A stretch of DNA of 64,000 bases from Desmodus rotundus (taxonomy: Eukaryota; Chordata; Mammalia; Chiroptera; Phyllostomidae), in NCBI RefSeq assembly GCF_022682495.2, contig NC_071392.1:108738896-108802895 (forward strand), in the 5' to 3' direction. Every line of letters starts with the position of its first letter. Position 1 is the first letter of the stretch. This document shows positions 46,650 to 58,239 of this stretch, in pieces. The notes under the pieces are model-generated. The model searched no databases, had not been told where the DNA came from, and saw only the letters and a list, made by a program, of their open reading frames with translations. Both the position numbers and the translations under genes were made by a program.

Positions 46650-47335
46650 GATCTATGCAAAACACCTGGGAAAAAGAGATGAATGAAGGCCTCCTACCCC
46701 TGTATAACCCAGGGAAGGGAGAGTTTCATACCAGGTATTTGTGGTCTGGGCTGTGCACAGAGTGAATCCCTTTGGGAAAATCATAAAAATGCTGCTGCCC
46801 CGTAACCCAGGGAAGGCAGGAGCTGCAGGAAGCATTGCCAGAAAAGAGAGATGGTAGCTTCTCCGTGTAATCTCAGCCCTGCATCCCTGCCTCACCTGGG
46901 AGCTCAGCCCCACCTCAGCCTCAAAGGCAACACTAGCATAAAGCAAATGATAACTTCACAACTTGGCAGTGGGCATTGGGTCTGCATTAGTTTCGATGCC
47001 ACTGAAATCTCGCGACTGCGTCTGGTGCTGCCCTGGGGAGACCCTCACTTTTTGTCCATGCTCAGCATCCGTGGTTTTCCAGAACTAATCCAGCCCAGCC
47101 CCGGCCAATGGCAGTGCCAAGACACCTTTTTATTTCTATGAACTGGCACCTTTTGTTTGCTTCCAGATTTCTCAATACCAACTTGCTACCTGACCTTTTT
47201 AAAGGCTACCTGGTTGTAGCTTCCCAGATGCCCTGTTGTCCCACTCTTTACCTCATGCCCTGTGACCTCCTTCTTCGGGTATTTCTAATTTCTTCTGTCT
47301 CTGGATTCCATCCAACACACAGACCCTGATGCTGC
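46650..47335. other. Unassigned unique sequence
   Basis: There is no supported gene or nameable repeat. Pyrimidine-rich unique DNA follows 47150. Confidence 0.5.
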
Positions 47336-47339
47336 CTCA

Positions 47340-47765
47340 GTCCCCATTTTGATATTTTAATAGAAATTCAAAAACCAATATTTAGATACTGGAAATGTGG
47401 TGCCATTAACAGAAATTGCAGAGCCCAAGATATGGAGGAGTGGGTTACTAAGGAGGGGCTAATTTAAATTTTAAATTATTTGCACACTTCGAGCGAGCAC
47501 ATATATCTTGGTATTGATTGAAGCTCTTTGGAAGCTATTTACGTTTTCAGCACACCTATAAGGCTGAGATTTATGCTGCATTTGGTGTTTAACTAGCCTC
47601 TTAATGCATCCTGTCGAGCCATCGTATTGGTGGGGGTATTGTAAATTTCAGCCTTGGCAATGAATTGATTTGCTTAGTGGAGTTGAATTTAGGCCATTAA
47701 AATAAATAAATAAAATGAATAAGAGGGACTTCCAGGCCCTCATGTTATATTAAAATCAACCAAAG
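47340..47765. other. AT-rich repeat-poor block, possible conserved noncoding DNA
   Basis: This block contains no repeat signature I recognise, unlike most of the window. It is dense in homeodomain-type core words (TAAT, ATTA) and includes 'aattgatttgcttagtgg' and an (AAAT) run at 47699-47716. Unique AT-rich islands of this kind in gene-poor mammalian DNA are sometimes developmental enhancers. Nothing in a single sequence proves conservation, so this is inference only. Confidence 0.25.
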
Positions 47766-47769
47766 GCAA

Positions 47770-48845
47770 AGAGACACAACCTCTAGAGTTGTGATTAGGT
47801 ATTATGTGCCAGACTCGGGGCGTGGAAGATTCCTTTCGATATAACCTCACACAGACAATAGCAGCAGTGTGGAATTAAGGGAGAGACCAGGGTTCAGCGT
47901 GTGTACAGGCTGATTTGAAGTTAACAAGACCTTCATTCACACCCTGACTTTCCTACACACCCATAGCTGGATCTTCTTTTTCCCCAGTTTCCAAGACAGT
48001 GGCCTGGTCCAGAGATTAGACAGAGTTCTAGACTTCCAGGGATCTCGTTCCACTGTAGTTAACCTTGTCACATTCTGAGACGTGCCGAGCCCTTGAGTTG
48101 GAACAAGAGAATAGCTCTCACCACCTAGGCCTTGTTTTACTGACTTCAGAATCACAGGGGGTCTTGGTTATGTCAACATACTAGTGAATCTAATGGTTTC
48201 AGTGTGTCTCAGGCTACCAGGATCCAAGCTGCTTGGAACAGAGGCCAGATAGTTTCCAAAACATTCACTCCAGATAAAAGGCTTCATTTGTGTTCTAGAA
48301 ATAGGTTTTTAAAGAGTCCTGAAAATAGCAGACGGTTTACAGCCTGTTGCTGTCCTCCTGGTTCTCTGGAAAAACCCCCAGCATTTTCCTTTGCAGTGGG
48401 TACAGAAATGTTGATCATCTGAGCTGGCTCCAGTCCTGGTGGCCTCCGAAGCAGATCTGTGGGAATGAAAACACCAGCAGCCCTGCCTCTCCCCTAAGCT
48501 GGGTCAGGCAAGGTCCTCATCCCTCTCTTTCAGCCTGGGTCTCCTGATTAGCCATTTCAGAATTTCCCAAGGGAGCACAAAAGCACAATTCCCTCTTTAC
48601 ACGCCATGGGCCACTGTCTCTGAGAATGCCCTGCCCTGAAATGAGAAGAAAACTTGGCTTATCCATGCTTTTAATGTCTCCCCTTCTAATATGAGTTGGG
48701 TACTCAGGGATCCCAGAAGTTATATATTTTTGAAAATGTAGCAATCATGGAAAAGCAGAGGATGAAAGGAGAGAACATAAACAGGTGTTCATAATCCCTT
48801 TATTTTTTTTCAGGGGAGAAATACTCATTGGACATCTTGTCAATG
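47770..48845. other. Unassigned unique sequence
   Basis: No supported gene is visible. The open frames at 48204-48547 overlap one another in different plus-strand frames and have no domain. Confidence 0.5.
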
Positions 48846-48849
48846 GGGT

Positions 48850-49030
48850 GAGTGGGTCTCTGGCAGGTAGACAGAAGGCCCTGGTGATTCCCTCTAGCTA
48901 GAATTTAGGATGCTGGGGGCGCAGGATGTGAGGTTAGCAGAAGTGTTTGGGAGGAAACTATGAAGCCCAGTTAAGGAGATTGGACATTATTCTGTAGGAC
49001 ACTGGCTTATAATAAAAGGATTTGGAGCAA
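48850..49030 (-). repeat. L2 LINE, minus strand (probable)
   Basis: 'ctagaatttaggatgctggg' and 'gattggacattattctgtag', then 'aggatttggagcaaaaaagt', fit the reversed L2 3' untranslated region at low identity. Confidence 0.45.
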
Positions 49031-49249
49031 AAAAGTGCTGTATACAACTTATATATTAGATTTTGCTGGTGACATCTTTGGGTAGATTGGCACAGGTGAA
49101 CTTCGAGGCACAGGGGTTAATTAAGGGACAATTGCTCTGGGTGAGAGGTGATGGGGCCCTGAAATGATGAGCAAATTGTGATGCCATTTACACATGAGAT
49201 GACCTAAGAAGTCATTTCCTGCAGTTTATAATCACTCCATTACCACACT

Positions 49250-49268
49250 AAACACACACACACACACC
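49250..49268. repeat. (AC)n short microsatellite
   Basis: Nine or so AC units are uninterrupted. Confidence 0.9.
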
Positions 49269-49269
49269 C

Positions 49270-50195
49270 TTGCCTCACACCATGCTGCCACACCAGAGCG
49301 ACTTTGCTCGTTCGTTTCTGAAATATCTTTTTAAAAAATTCACATTAAAAGCAATAGACATCTCCATGATACTCTTCAATTTTTCTTAGAATATGATCTC
49401 TCCAGATCCTGGAAATACTGCTCACTCCACAGTTTTCTAGCCTCCCTCACTTCAGCCCACTGTGAAGGTTTAGCTTCCCTTTTCTGCAAGTACGTGTGCC
49501 GAGCAGGGGGAAAGTTGCCACAAGCCTCGTTTATGAAACTTGGGCCCTCTTCAAAGCAGTAATACTGTTTCAGTAAAATGCCTATGCAAGAGCTCGCCCC
49601 ATGGTAGAAATCCATTTAAACAGGCTCTGGTTTATTTACTGTAACCAGAGCAGAGTGTACTGGAGCTGGGATAATTAAGCTTTAATCCTTCCACACTTTG
49701 GGGAGCAGAACATCTGGACTGAAGAACTTCAAAATGGGATGAGTGAGCTAGACTGGGGCAGCTGGCCTTGGCTCAGTTCTGAGGAGGGGCAAACGTGTTT
49801 CTGAGTTGCACAGTGACATTGAACTACACAGGCTGTGGAGTGACCCAATCCAAATGCCAATTACTCCAGGTTTCACCTGCCATTATGCCCTCATCTCAAT
49901 TCAGGACACTGGGGTCCAGCTCGGGCCAGTAGAATAGCCTACTCCCTTGGAGGCTTCTAGGTGTTCTTCATAGGCTGATGAAGGGAAGAGCCGATGTTGG
50001 AAAAGCACTGAGCATTTTTTCGTGTGTGCCTGGAACTGTGCTCTAAAATTAAAAATAAAATTGAGCTCTAGGTTCCATACCAAGTCCAGTCTTCCAAATA
50101 GGGATGAAATGAAATTTGTTCCCAGCCTACTCTTCACACCCATTTCCTACCAGTGCCTCTGATGCTATCATCAGCTCCCTAGTTACTCACAAATA
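49270..50195. other. Unassigned unique sequence
   Basis: I see no gene or nameable repeat in about 900 bases. The minus-strand open frames at 49376-49615 and 49901-50143 have no recognisable domain. Confidence 0.5.
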
Positions 50196-50199
50196 GCAA

Positions 50200-50345
50200 C
50201 AATTTTTGAAGAAAACAAGACTTGCTGTCCTTTGTACATGCTGTTCCCTCAGCCCTTCCCTGCATCATTCAAATAAGTGTTTAGATCTCTCCCAAGCATT
50301 TTTTTCCAAGTGACTCTCCCAGAAAGAATTATGTCTTCCCCTCTC
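50200..50345 (+). repeat. L2 LINE fragment, plus strand
   Basis: 'gtcctttgtacatgctgttc', 'cctcagcccttccctgcatc' and 'gtgactctcccagaaagaat' match the L2 3' untranslated region. Confidence 0.6.
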
Positions 50346-50374
50346 TGCTCACTGTGATTTCTACTCATTGATTT

Positions 50375-50755
50375 ATGGATTCATTCATTCAATCCACAGA
50401 TATTTATCCATGTGTTTCATTGCACCACACACACAGTCCTAGATGCCAGAGTTACAGCAGTGGACCAAGTGTCGTTTCTGCCCTCGTGGAGATTACATTC
50501 TAGAGAGAAAGAAAATGGCGGGAAAGTACAATATTTCATCAGAGCAGAGAGAAAATGAAGGATAAGGCGAACAGAGCATGAGAGCGGGTGTCATTTTATA
50601 TAGAACGGTCGGAGGAGATGTCTATGACAGAGTGACTTTTGAGTAGACTTGAGGAATGTCAGGAAATAGGTTTTGCAGATACTGGCAGCAAGAGTTTAAG
50701 GGCAGAAGGAACAGCAAGTGCAAAGGCCCTGAACCAGCACTGTGAGTGGCATATT
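50375..50755 (-). repeat. L2 LINE 3' portion, minus strand
   Basis: An ATTC tract at 50380-50391 leads into 'gatgccagagttacagcagt', 'gtggagattacattctagag', 'agtgacttttgagtagactt' and 'ggaacagcaagtgcaaaggc'. This is a collinear reverse copy of the L2 3' end. Confidence 0.85.
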
Positions 50756-50779
50756 CCAAAAAAAAAGTCACTCTTATCT

Positions 50780-50945
50780 CTTGTTTCTAACATTCATGTA
50801 TGTAATGGTCATATAATGTACCACCCTGCTGGAATTTTCCATTGCTTCTCCCCTAGAATGTGGCCCCCGGAGATCAGGGATTATATTGTATTCATATCCA
50901 TATCCCCAGGGCCCAACACTGCCCTTGGAATATAGTCAATGCTTA
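50780..50945 (+). repeat. L2 LINE 3' end, plus strand
   Basis: 'agaatgtggcccccggagat', 'tcagggattatattgtattc' and 'tccccagggcccaacactgc' match the L2 3' end in the opposite orientation to its left neighbour. Confidence 0.75.
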
Positions 50946-51130
50946 TTATAAACACTTATCAAAAGAAAGAATAAGTAATCTCATCAATCCTCATAACAAT
51001 CACATGAAAGGATATACCGTTACAGGTTGATAAACGAGGGAACAGACCAGAGAGATTGAGTAATGTTCATGTTTACACAGCTAATTAATAAGCAGTGTCT
51101 AGATTCTGACCTATGTCTGTAAGGCCCCGA
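50946..51130 (-). repeat. MIR SINE, minus strand
   Basis: 'aagtaatctcatcaatcctc', 'acaggttgataaacgaggga' and 'gtttacacagctaattaata' match the reversed MIR. Confidence 0.75.
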
Positions 51131-51134
51131 GCAA

Positions 51135-52130
51135 AAGTACTTTTCAGCAGTCTTACCTGTGGAGTCAGAACGGGTCCTCCTGGAAGCCCAGGGCCAGGTG
51201 ACTGCGAGGTGGAATGAGTGTGGCATCGTCCCTGAACTGAGCTGACTGCCCACCTACATGCCCACCTTTCTGACGACCTTCCATTGCGTCCTTGGGAGAA
51301 ACAAATGCTGCATTTGTGGCATTCGGTTTGCTCTGCAGCCCATGAGAGTGTGGTGTGAGCGGAGCAGAGCTTGGGCAGAAAGCAACTTGAGTTGGGTCCA
51401 TCTCCATGGCTGGGTGATGGAAGGAAGAAGAAAACACTATGAAATCCTGTAGTAGAGGAAAGGGCGCCAAGCAGAATAGAGTAGAGGGAGGGAGAGCAGA
51501 GTAGAGGGTGCCAAGAATAGAACAGGTCCAGGGAGGGAGGATGGAGAGATTCTCTGTGAACATGCTTGACTCCAACCAGCAGGGCTGTCCCTGGGGCCCA
51601 GGCTGGAAGTGAGAAAGAGGGAACAATGGCACCACTCCTGGGCTGGGCAGGTGACAGGGCTGGACTTCTGGGAGCAGGGGCAGTTGGGCAGTGGCTGCTC
51701 TGTCTGCAGTGGGCAGGTGTGGGCACCAGCAGGCACAGGGTGCTCTGCAGTCTGGTGGGAGGCCCAGGCCCCTGGCTCTGGTGGCTTTACCCTGGGCCTG
51801 GATGTTTGCCTTGGCAGCCCTGGAGCGTTAGCCTTGGCCTCGGCATGATTCCCCAATGGCCAGAAAACCAGGCCAGCACACCTGAAAGTCATTAGCTTGG
51901 GTCCCATTTTGTTCTCATATTTCCAAGCAGTGACCTGCAGCCATGTGTGACGGGGCAGGCACTTTATCAACTTGCTTTCCCCAGCCCACCCCACCCACTT
52001 ACCGTCCCCTCTCCATCAGTCCCTGCCCAAGACCCACCAATCCCCCAAATCCAGAGCTGACAAGGGCCCTTTTCTTCCCTCTTTAATAAATATTTATAAG
52101 ATGTGAGTATTATTTTTATAACCCATTTAA
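51135..52130. other. Unassigned GC-rich unique sequence with long chance frames
   Basis: Overlapping minus-strand open frames of 213, 156 and 185 residues occur here, together with plus-strand frames. Their products are rich in proline, serine and leucine, which is what GC-rich, stop-poor DNA gives by chance. I see no domain, signal peptide pattern, promoter or splice structure. A purine-rich patch lies at 51478-51560. Confidence 0.5.
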
Positions 52131-52139
52131 GTCAGTCTT

Positions 52140-52262
52140 CATCACTTTTCCATTAGTGAGGACTCGGGCCCAGTACAGTCAAGTGACTTGCCCAGAATCA
52201 CACAGCTAATCAAGTACAGAGTCTGGGCAGGAGCCGAGGCCTGTGTGACTCAGACTGCCGAA
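52140..52262 (-). repeat. MIR SINE fragment, minus strand
   Basis: 'gtcaagtgacttgcccagaa' and 'tcacacagctaatcaagtac' are reversed MIR core words. Confidence 0.82.
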
Positions 52263-52520
52263 GGGCAGGCATCACACAACCGTGTGCTGGGCCCAGCCCC
52301 TCTAGCCAGTCTGCCCTGCTGCTTCCCATCCGGGACATCTGAGCCCATCTTTTCTCCTAATGGTGACCCAATGCTCAATTTGCCCACCAGCACTTCACCT
52401 AAAAACGAATTCTCTTTCGGTGTCCTTGATGCCACCTGGGCATCTTATTAATTTTACCTTCTTTTAAAAGCATTTCCTCTAGAGATAGAGTTTTCTAGCT
52501 TATGTCTGTATTTCTCTAAG

Positions 52521-52719
52521 CAGTGGTTCTCATTCAGGGACGTTTTGCCCCCTAGGGGACGTTTGGCAGTATCTGGAGACACTGGAGCAGGAGGGCAGTT
52601 CCTGGTGTCTGTCTAGTGGGTCAGGGGTTCTGTTACACCTCCTGTAATGCACAAGACAGCCCTCCACAATGAAAAATAACTCAGCCGTTAGGTCAATAAC
52701 AGCAAGGTTGAGAAACTAC
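52521..52719 (+). repeat. MER20 hAT-Charlie element
   Basis: It starts 'cagtggttctcattcaggga' and runs 'ttttgccccctaggggacgt', 'ttggcagtatctggagacac', 'gcacaagacagccctccaca', then 'aaggttgagaaact'. This is the complete MER20 order with terminal inverted repeats. Flanks 'tctctaag' and 'actctaaa' may be the eroded 8-bp duplication. Confidence 0.88.
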
Positions 52720-52879
52720 TCTAAAACCATCAACATATGTACATAAAGACACTTCATTCAGACTATTATAATTATAGAAGTAAATCCTTAAGACAGCACA
52801 ATGAAACATCGATGTGGCATGTTCTGCCCAGCTTCTACCAGCTCCTTGCAGCTTCCCATGTGTATCTCTTCCCCACCCC

Positions 52880-53015
52880 ATATTCAAAGACAATGCTAGT
52901 AGCTTGAAATTGGCCACCGTGGGGATATTTACACCATGGAAATTGGCAAAAAAACAATTGGGTTTTTTTTTTCCCCCTCTGGAGAGCTTGTTGATCAGCA
53001 CACCATCCAGAACTT
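52880..53015 (+). repeat. Unnamed interspersed repeat, copy A
   Basis: 'gcttgaaattggccaccgtg', 'gggatatttacaccatggaa' and 'gcttgttgatcagcacacca' resemble a mammalian DNA transposon relic. A related copy lies at about 57478-57605. They share the order of a 'gaaattggcca'-type word, a 'gacacc/tacacc' word and a final 'ttgttga...cagc' word. I cannot name the family. Confidence 0.5.
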
Positions 53016-53029
53016 TCTATGTGACATGG

Positions 53030-53218
53030 ACTGTACATTGTCTTTTTTAAATCTTCACAGCACTATGATATCCAGTATCATTATCCTGATTTCATATTTG
53101 GAAATAAGGCATAGGGCGTTAAAGCAACCTGTACAAAATGTCATTTTTAAGTGGCGGGGACAGGTGTTGGAACCAGGCAGCCACACTCCAGAGCCTGCAC
53201 TGTGAGCACCACCCCGCC
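53030..53218 (-). repeat. MIR SINE, minus strand
   Basis: 'tttaaatcttcacagcacta', 'atcctgatttcatatttgga' and 'gttggaaccaggcagccaca' are reversed MIR words through to the head. Confidence 0.78.
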
Positions 53219-53219
53219 T

Positions 53220-53475
53220 GGCCACGCGTCAATTAGCAACGACTCTAGGGCACCGTGCACTCCTGAGTCGGTCAGTTTGAGATTGAAATGGGGAATTTAC
53301 ATTAAGTGAATCATTTTACAACGTCATTTTACAAATTTGATGTTTTTATAATGACAGGCTTTGTATGAAGTACTCTCTTTGATGTGAAGGTATACTTTTT
53401 TAAGTGAATAAAGATTAAACAAACTCACTGAAGACTTCTTAAAATCCTGAAAGTAGTTCTTCTTTATTACTTAAA
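53220..53475. other. Unassigned sequence
   Basis: No feature is recognised. Confidence 0.5.
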
Positions 53476-53479
53476 TATC

Positions 53480-53705
53480 ACCCTTTCAGTATTGTTCCTT
53501 AAATGTCACCTAATGGATATTTTAGAATTGCTACCCAATTACCTCCCCAGGGGCACATGCTACCCCCTCCTTCCTGATTTTCTCCATAACACAAATTCTT
53601 ATAAATGTCTATTTTTTCCACTTGAACTCCTCCAACACCTAGAACAGCAGGTGGTACATAATACACTCAAAAAAAAATGTTGAATGAATAAATAAATGAC
53701 AAACA
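53480..53705 (+). repeat. L2 LINE 3' end
   Basis: 'tccttaaatgtcacctaatg', 'cacctagaacagcaggtggt' and 'aaatgttgaatgaataaata' match the L2 3' untranslated region and its GAATGAATAA tail. Confidence 0.75.
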
Positions 53706-53709
53706 CAGA

Positions 53710-55210
53710 GGCTTCCCCAAGAATAGAAAATAATCCCATCACTCATGAAAAGTTTCCACGTTTGATACATATTTATGAGAAATGCAAAGTAAGGTGGGAT
53801 GTGCCTTTTGACAAATTTGTTAAACATCTTTCCAATAACCAAAAATGGAAAAAATAAATTGGACACCTAAAACAATTAAGCTGGTTGAGCTGAACGGATG
53901 CTGCTCTTTTGAAATAGATGGAGTTTCTCCCCTGAGTCACCCTAGAGCACTGAGCATTTGCTTCCATGGTCTTCGGGGGGCGGGGGGGAACTTGGAGCCC
54001 AGAGAACATCCAGCCTTAGGTATTAAATTAAAATGTACAAAATGATCAATGCTAAGCCTTGCAGGAGGCCATTCTATTAAAGAGGGTCATTATCGTCCCG
54101 AGTCACTCACAGAAACAAATGTTCTCTTAGGAAAGAGCATGGTCTTGGTTAGTTCTTCAGCCTGCCTGGTGTTAGGCAAATGTGGGGAGTAGCAATCAAA
54201 AATACAGGTCATCTAGTTAAATCTGAAGTTCAGAACATATATTTATATAGACTAAAAAGGCAGTTGTTGTTTACTGTTCATCTGCAATTCAAATCTAACT
54301 GGATAGTCTACACTTTATCTGGAAACCCTCATGGAGAGCTCAGGCTAGACTTGAGCGTTGCCTGGTTACTGCCAGGGACTGTCACACAGAGTGCTGAGGA
54401 GGCAAGGGTGGACACTGGGGACCGGAAGCGGGTCCAGGACACAATCAGTCAACAACTCTGGGCACAGGCAGTCCTCCCTTCTGCTCCAAAGAACCACAAT
54501 ATTTGAAAATCAGACAGCCCCATTCCTGGAATTCATCTAAAGCTCTTGTTTTTGTTGCTGGGTTTTGTTTTCGTTTCCACCTGCATCCAGTGATTTCCTT
54601 CTCAATAAGAGTTGTTCTAAGGTGTGGCTGATGCACAGAATACAAATGACACTCTTAAAACTGCAGATTTTCCAGGTCTCACCTAATAAATGATTAGACC
54701 TGAGAGTCTGTTTTGAAAAATCTTTCAGGGAAGATTTTGATGATTAGGTATAGAAAGTTATGTGTTCGAGGCCTGTGTCTGAATACCTCAGTTCTCCCAG
54801 AGACTCTACACCGTCACAGAATCTTGGAACTCAGTTTCACGGGGACAGAGATCAAGGCTGGAATGAAACTGGGCCACCCATGCAATGGGAGCAAGATTGG
54901 GGGGCACAGGGCTCAGGATGCTGTGGAAGAAAGAATCAAAAGCCAGTGCATAAAGGTTCATACAACAGCAGGTTGTGGGGAAAACAGGCCTAGATCATGC
55001 TAGGGAAACTGGGATGATGTGAGAGGGGGATCTAAGATGAAGTAAGGTGGCTGCTGCCATGAGGAACCTGGTTCACAAGCCCAAAGTCCACAGAGCAAAG
55101 CAATTGGCAAGAAGGAGGAGGTGCCCTGGGCTGGTTGGCAGCCCAAAATCAAGTGGTCCAAAAAAATCAACCCAACTCTCTAAGCTGAGTACCTTTCTTA
55201 TGTAAAATGA
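53710..55210. other. Unassigned sequence
   Basis: There is no supported gene. A guanine-rich run, 'cggggggcgggggggaac', lies at about 53975-53993. The open frames at 54180-55003 have no domain. Confidence 0.5.
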
Positions 55211-55214
55211 AAAT

Positions 55215-55340
55215 TCATTAATTTTTTCATTCATTTATGGAACAGGAGTGTACACCAAGGTATAAAATATGTAAGCTACCTGCCTTGACAAAGCTTACAG
55301 GCTATCAGGGAAGGCAAACAGTAAGCAAGGAAAAGGGAAC
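55215..55340 (-). repeat. L2 LINE 3' end, minus strand
   Basis: 'ttcattcatttatggaacag', 'acctgccttgacaaagctta' and 'caggctatcagggaaggcaa' match the reversed L2 3' end. Confidence 0.65.
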
Positions 55341-55344
55341 CAAT

Positions 55345-57180
55345 ATTTGTTACTATAACTAGTTATAGCTAGTTATTGCTAGTATCTCTAGTTAATGCTA
55401 TAACGGGAATGAATAGTTATAGTAGAGGATGCTGTCAATAAATTAGACGCACACACACACTGAACCATGGAAGTATGGATGTGAAGGATGAGGATGAGGA
55501 GGGTGAAACCAGGAAGTAAATCACATGCCAGGAATTTCAACAGAGAGAAGTTAATGTAGGGAATTAGTTTCCGGGTACAAGAAAAGCTAAAACGGCAAAG
55601 CAAAGATGAGACAATCCAGAGATTAGCAAGTGTAGAAAGCCACTGTTTCATCGAGGTCTGGAGGGGCAAAGAAGGCAGGAGTTTTGCAGGGGCTCTGGAG
55701 CCCTGTGGAAGCTGGAACAGTGGCGGGCCTGCTGGGATTATTAAGGGATAGGCTGTCCGGGAGCCAGAGCCACAGCAGAAACAAAACTGCTGCCCAAGAT
55801 GCCACCCCAGCTCGTGTGAGGGACACATTACCCGGGCTTTTCCCTGTGCTGTCTCCTGCCAAGTCCTTCCCTCGACGGCGCATAGACAGCAGCTGGCAGT
55901 CAATGGAGCCCGGCCACGGAATTCCTGTAATAATACAAAGCAGCTCGAGAGAAGGGTAGGGACTGCGCCTGAGTGCAGACAGACAAATGACCTGCACAGG
56001 CAGCAGGTGATAGATTGGAGAGGTGAGACAGTGATGGTGCCAGTCTCGTTGGGCTGTATAATGGTACAAAAGAGCCTGTGTGAACTGCTTAGCACAGTGC
56101 ATGGTGCGTGGTATGCACTCAATTTATATTAGTCTGAAGACCTATTATTGACTCCAGGAAGTTCCAGCAACTGTATTTGTGCATGGGGCTGGGATATCAG
56201 GCTGGGAATGATGTGAAGCCCAAGAAAGGCATGCATAAGAGCAAGTTAAGGACCCAGACTTCAGAGAGAGTTGTGGTGCCAGATGAACGGGATAGGGACT
56301 AGAAGAGGGACTTAGCAGGTGCCTAGTTTCATTACAGGTCCCACAGGATAGACTGTCTTTGACACTGAAGCTGAGCAGAGACTATAACATTCAGGACTTC
56401 CTGGATGTCCTGATGAGGTGAGCATAATGGAACTATCACATAGAAAAGTGTTTCCCCCATACAAGGAATTAGGCTACCAGGTTTCCTATAGACTAATGCA
56501 AACTAACATATCACTGGATAGATGCACTTGGTACATAATATAGGGTGCTGCTGGTTATACACAAGGCACACTCAAAAAAGGGTGAGCTGGAGATAGATTA
56601 ATGGAAGCACTATTCACAGAGGTGTGGACTGAGGGTTGGTGAGACGTCCAGCTACAAGGGAAGCCAAGAGGAGGGAGCTGACGCCGGTCCACCGTGGGAC
56701 AACAGCTGCCGAAGAGAAGTCATATGAGGCTAATGTCAGAACTGCAGTGAGGCAGAGTGAGTAGGTGTCCATACATACTCTATACCCCCATTCACCAATC
56801 TTCTTCTGCTTTCACATTTCTTGCTAAGAGTCTCTTTTTTGGCTGAGTTCAACAAAAAAACAAGAGGTCAAAGGAGTGTGTATAATGCAGTCCTCAGGTG
56901 TCAGCCTCGGGGCACACAGGACCCCCAGGGGCAGGCAGTGGACCAGGGGTCAGGACAGTGGCAAACAGAGGAACACACAGGAGAAGTCTCAGACTCTGAT
57001 CACGTCAACATAGTTGCTCCGCGCTCCAGGCTCTGCAGCCCAAATCCTGACCCAGGTGTCACTGATGAGTGTCGCCTGAAGACCTTCCTGGTGTGGACCT
57101 AGGACAGAGATCTGTGTGGAGTCCACAAAGGAAGAATGTAGTCCCGAGGGAACCTCTTACCACGGTGTGATGGAGCCAGC
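55345..57180. other. Unassigned sequence containing the longest chance frame
   Basis: The longest open frame of the window (244 residues, minus strand, 55388-56122) lies here. It is overlapped by a second minus-strand frame of 159 residues and a plus-strand one of 91. The product is cysteine- and leucine-rich with no recognisable domain, and no Kozak context or splice signals stand out. A GT-free (CA)n patch sits at 55449-55462. No repeat is named for the rest. Confidence 0.45.
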
Positions 57181-57477
57181 CTGCACGAGGTCATCAGGGC
57201 GGGCTGTTAAACTTTCAACATTTCACGTGCCAGTTGTTAGACATAGCCATTATTTAAAAAAAAATTAATTAATAAACTCACAATTAAATAAGTTGCATAA
57301 AAAACAAAGGGAATAAATACTCAAAATTCACTGCTTTCCAATTCTTTACTAATTTTACTACTGTTGATGCTTGTGAGGTTATTCACATCTATTGTATTCA
57401 TGCAGTGGAAATACTGTATAAGTGTGAGCTTCTATCCATTTACTCCCAGTGTCCACATTCAGTGGCTTCACGTTGCT

Positions 57478-57605
57478 AGTGTGAAGTTGGCCATAGTGGG
57501 AGCACAGACACCTTGGGATTTCGCATGTGCTACAGGTCAAGGTTTGCTCATTTATTTTCTTCTGAGACAGCCAGTTGTTGAACATTTACCAGCGCAATGC
57601 TGAAG
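57478..57605 (+). repeat. Unnamed interspersed repeat, copy B
   Basis: 'gtgtgaagttggccatagtg', 'gggagcacagacaccttggg' and 'ccagttgttgaacatttacc' correspond in order to copy A at 52880-53015. The element may extend left to about 57195, where 'ctgttaaactttcaacattt' could be the other terminus. Confidence 0.5.
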
Positions 57606-57787
57606 CCTCCCCTCCCCACTGAATCTTGACTAGATGGGAACAATGAAGAAGAAAAAATAATGATGTTGCAAATTTTTAAATGCTCTTACCTTTTTGTTGA
57701 ACAGAATCACTTAAGGGAAACACAGGCACTACTTCCTGAAACGTTGGCTTTCTTTTTACTTGCCGAAAAAATTTTTAAAAAAAGACA

Positions 57788-57988
57788 CAGGGGTGTCCAA
57801 CCTCTTGGCGTCTCTGTGCCACACTGGAGGAAAAGTTGTCTTGGGCCACACATTACATGCATTGCAACACATAATCACACACACAAAAAATCTCATGTTT
57901 TAAGTAAATTTACAACTTTGTGTTGGGCCACATTCACAGCCATGCTGGGCTGCATGTGGCCTGTGACTAGCAGGTTGGACACCCTTAG
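57788..57988 (+). repeat. MER30-like hAT DNA transposon
   Basis: The left end 'caggggtgtccaacctcttg' and right end 'caggttggacacccttag' are inverted repeats with one extra base. Internally, 'gtcttgggccacacattaca', 'catgttttaagtaaatttac' and 'gtgttgggccacattcacag' match MER30-type sequence. Flanks 'aaaagaca' (57780-57787) and the A-run ending 'aaaaaaca' (57990-57997) fit an imperfect 8-bp duplication. It encodes no transposase. Confidence 0.85.
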
Positions 57989-58239
57989 AAAAAAACATCC
58001 TTTTTCCTGCTAAGACATCAGTTAAAACAGGCTTGAGCCTGACATACCCGGCACTAAGAGTAAATTGGAGAGGGGACAAGAGAGTATGGAAAGATGAGAA
58101 CTAGGGTTAGGCAGTATCTGGGGTTTATTATACAACTTGTTGGTACATACATAGAAAATACGTACTTCTAAAAGATTTACATACATGAGCAACAGATCTT
58201 TATGTATCCGTATCTCCCTTTTATCAGAAGATTGTACTG

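Noticed and set aside
51085..51994. Cluster of minus-strand open frames of 213, 156 and 185 residues
   Set aside because: The three frames overlap one another, are rich in Pro, Ser and Leu as GC-rich DNA produces, and lack recognisable motifs.
55388..56122. 244-residue minus-strand open frame, the longest in the window
   Set aside because: It is overlapped by frames on both strands, shows no domain, signal peptide, membrane layout or splice context, and has a composition expected from stop-poor DNA.
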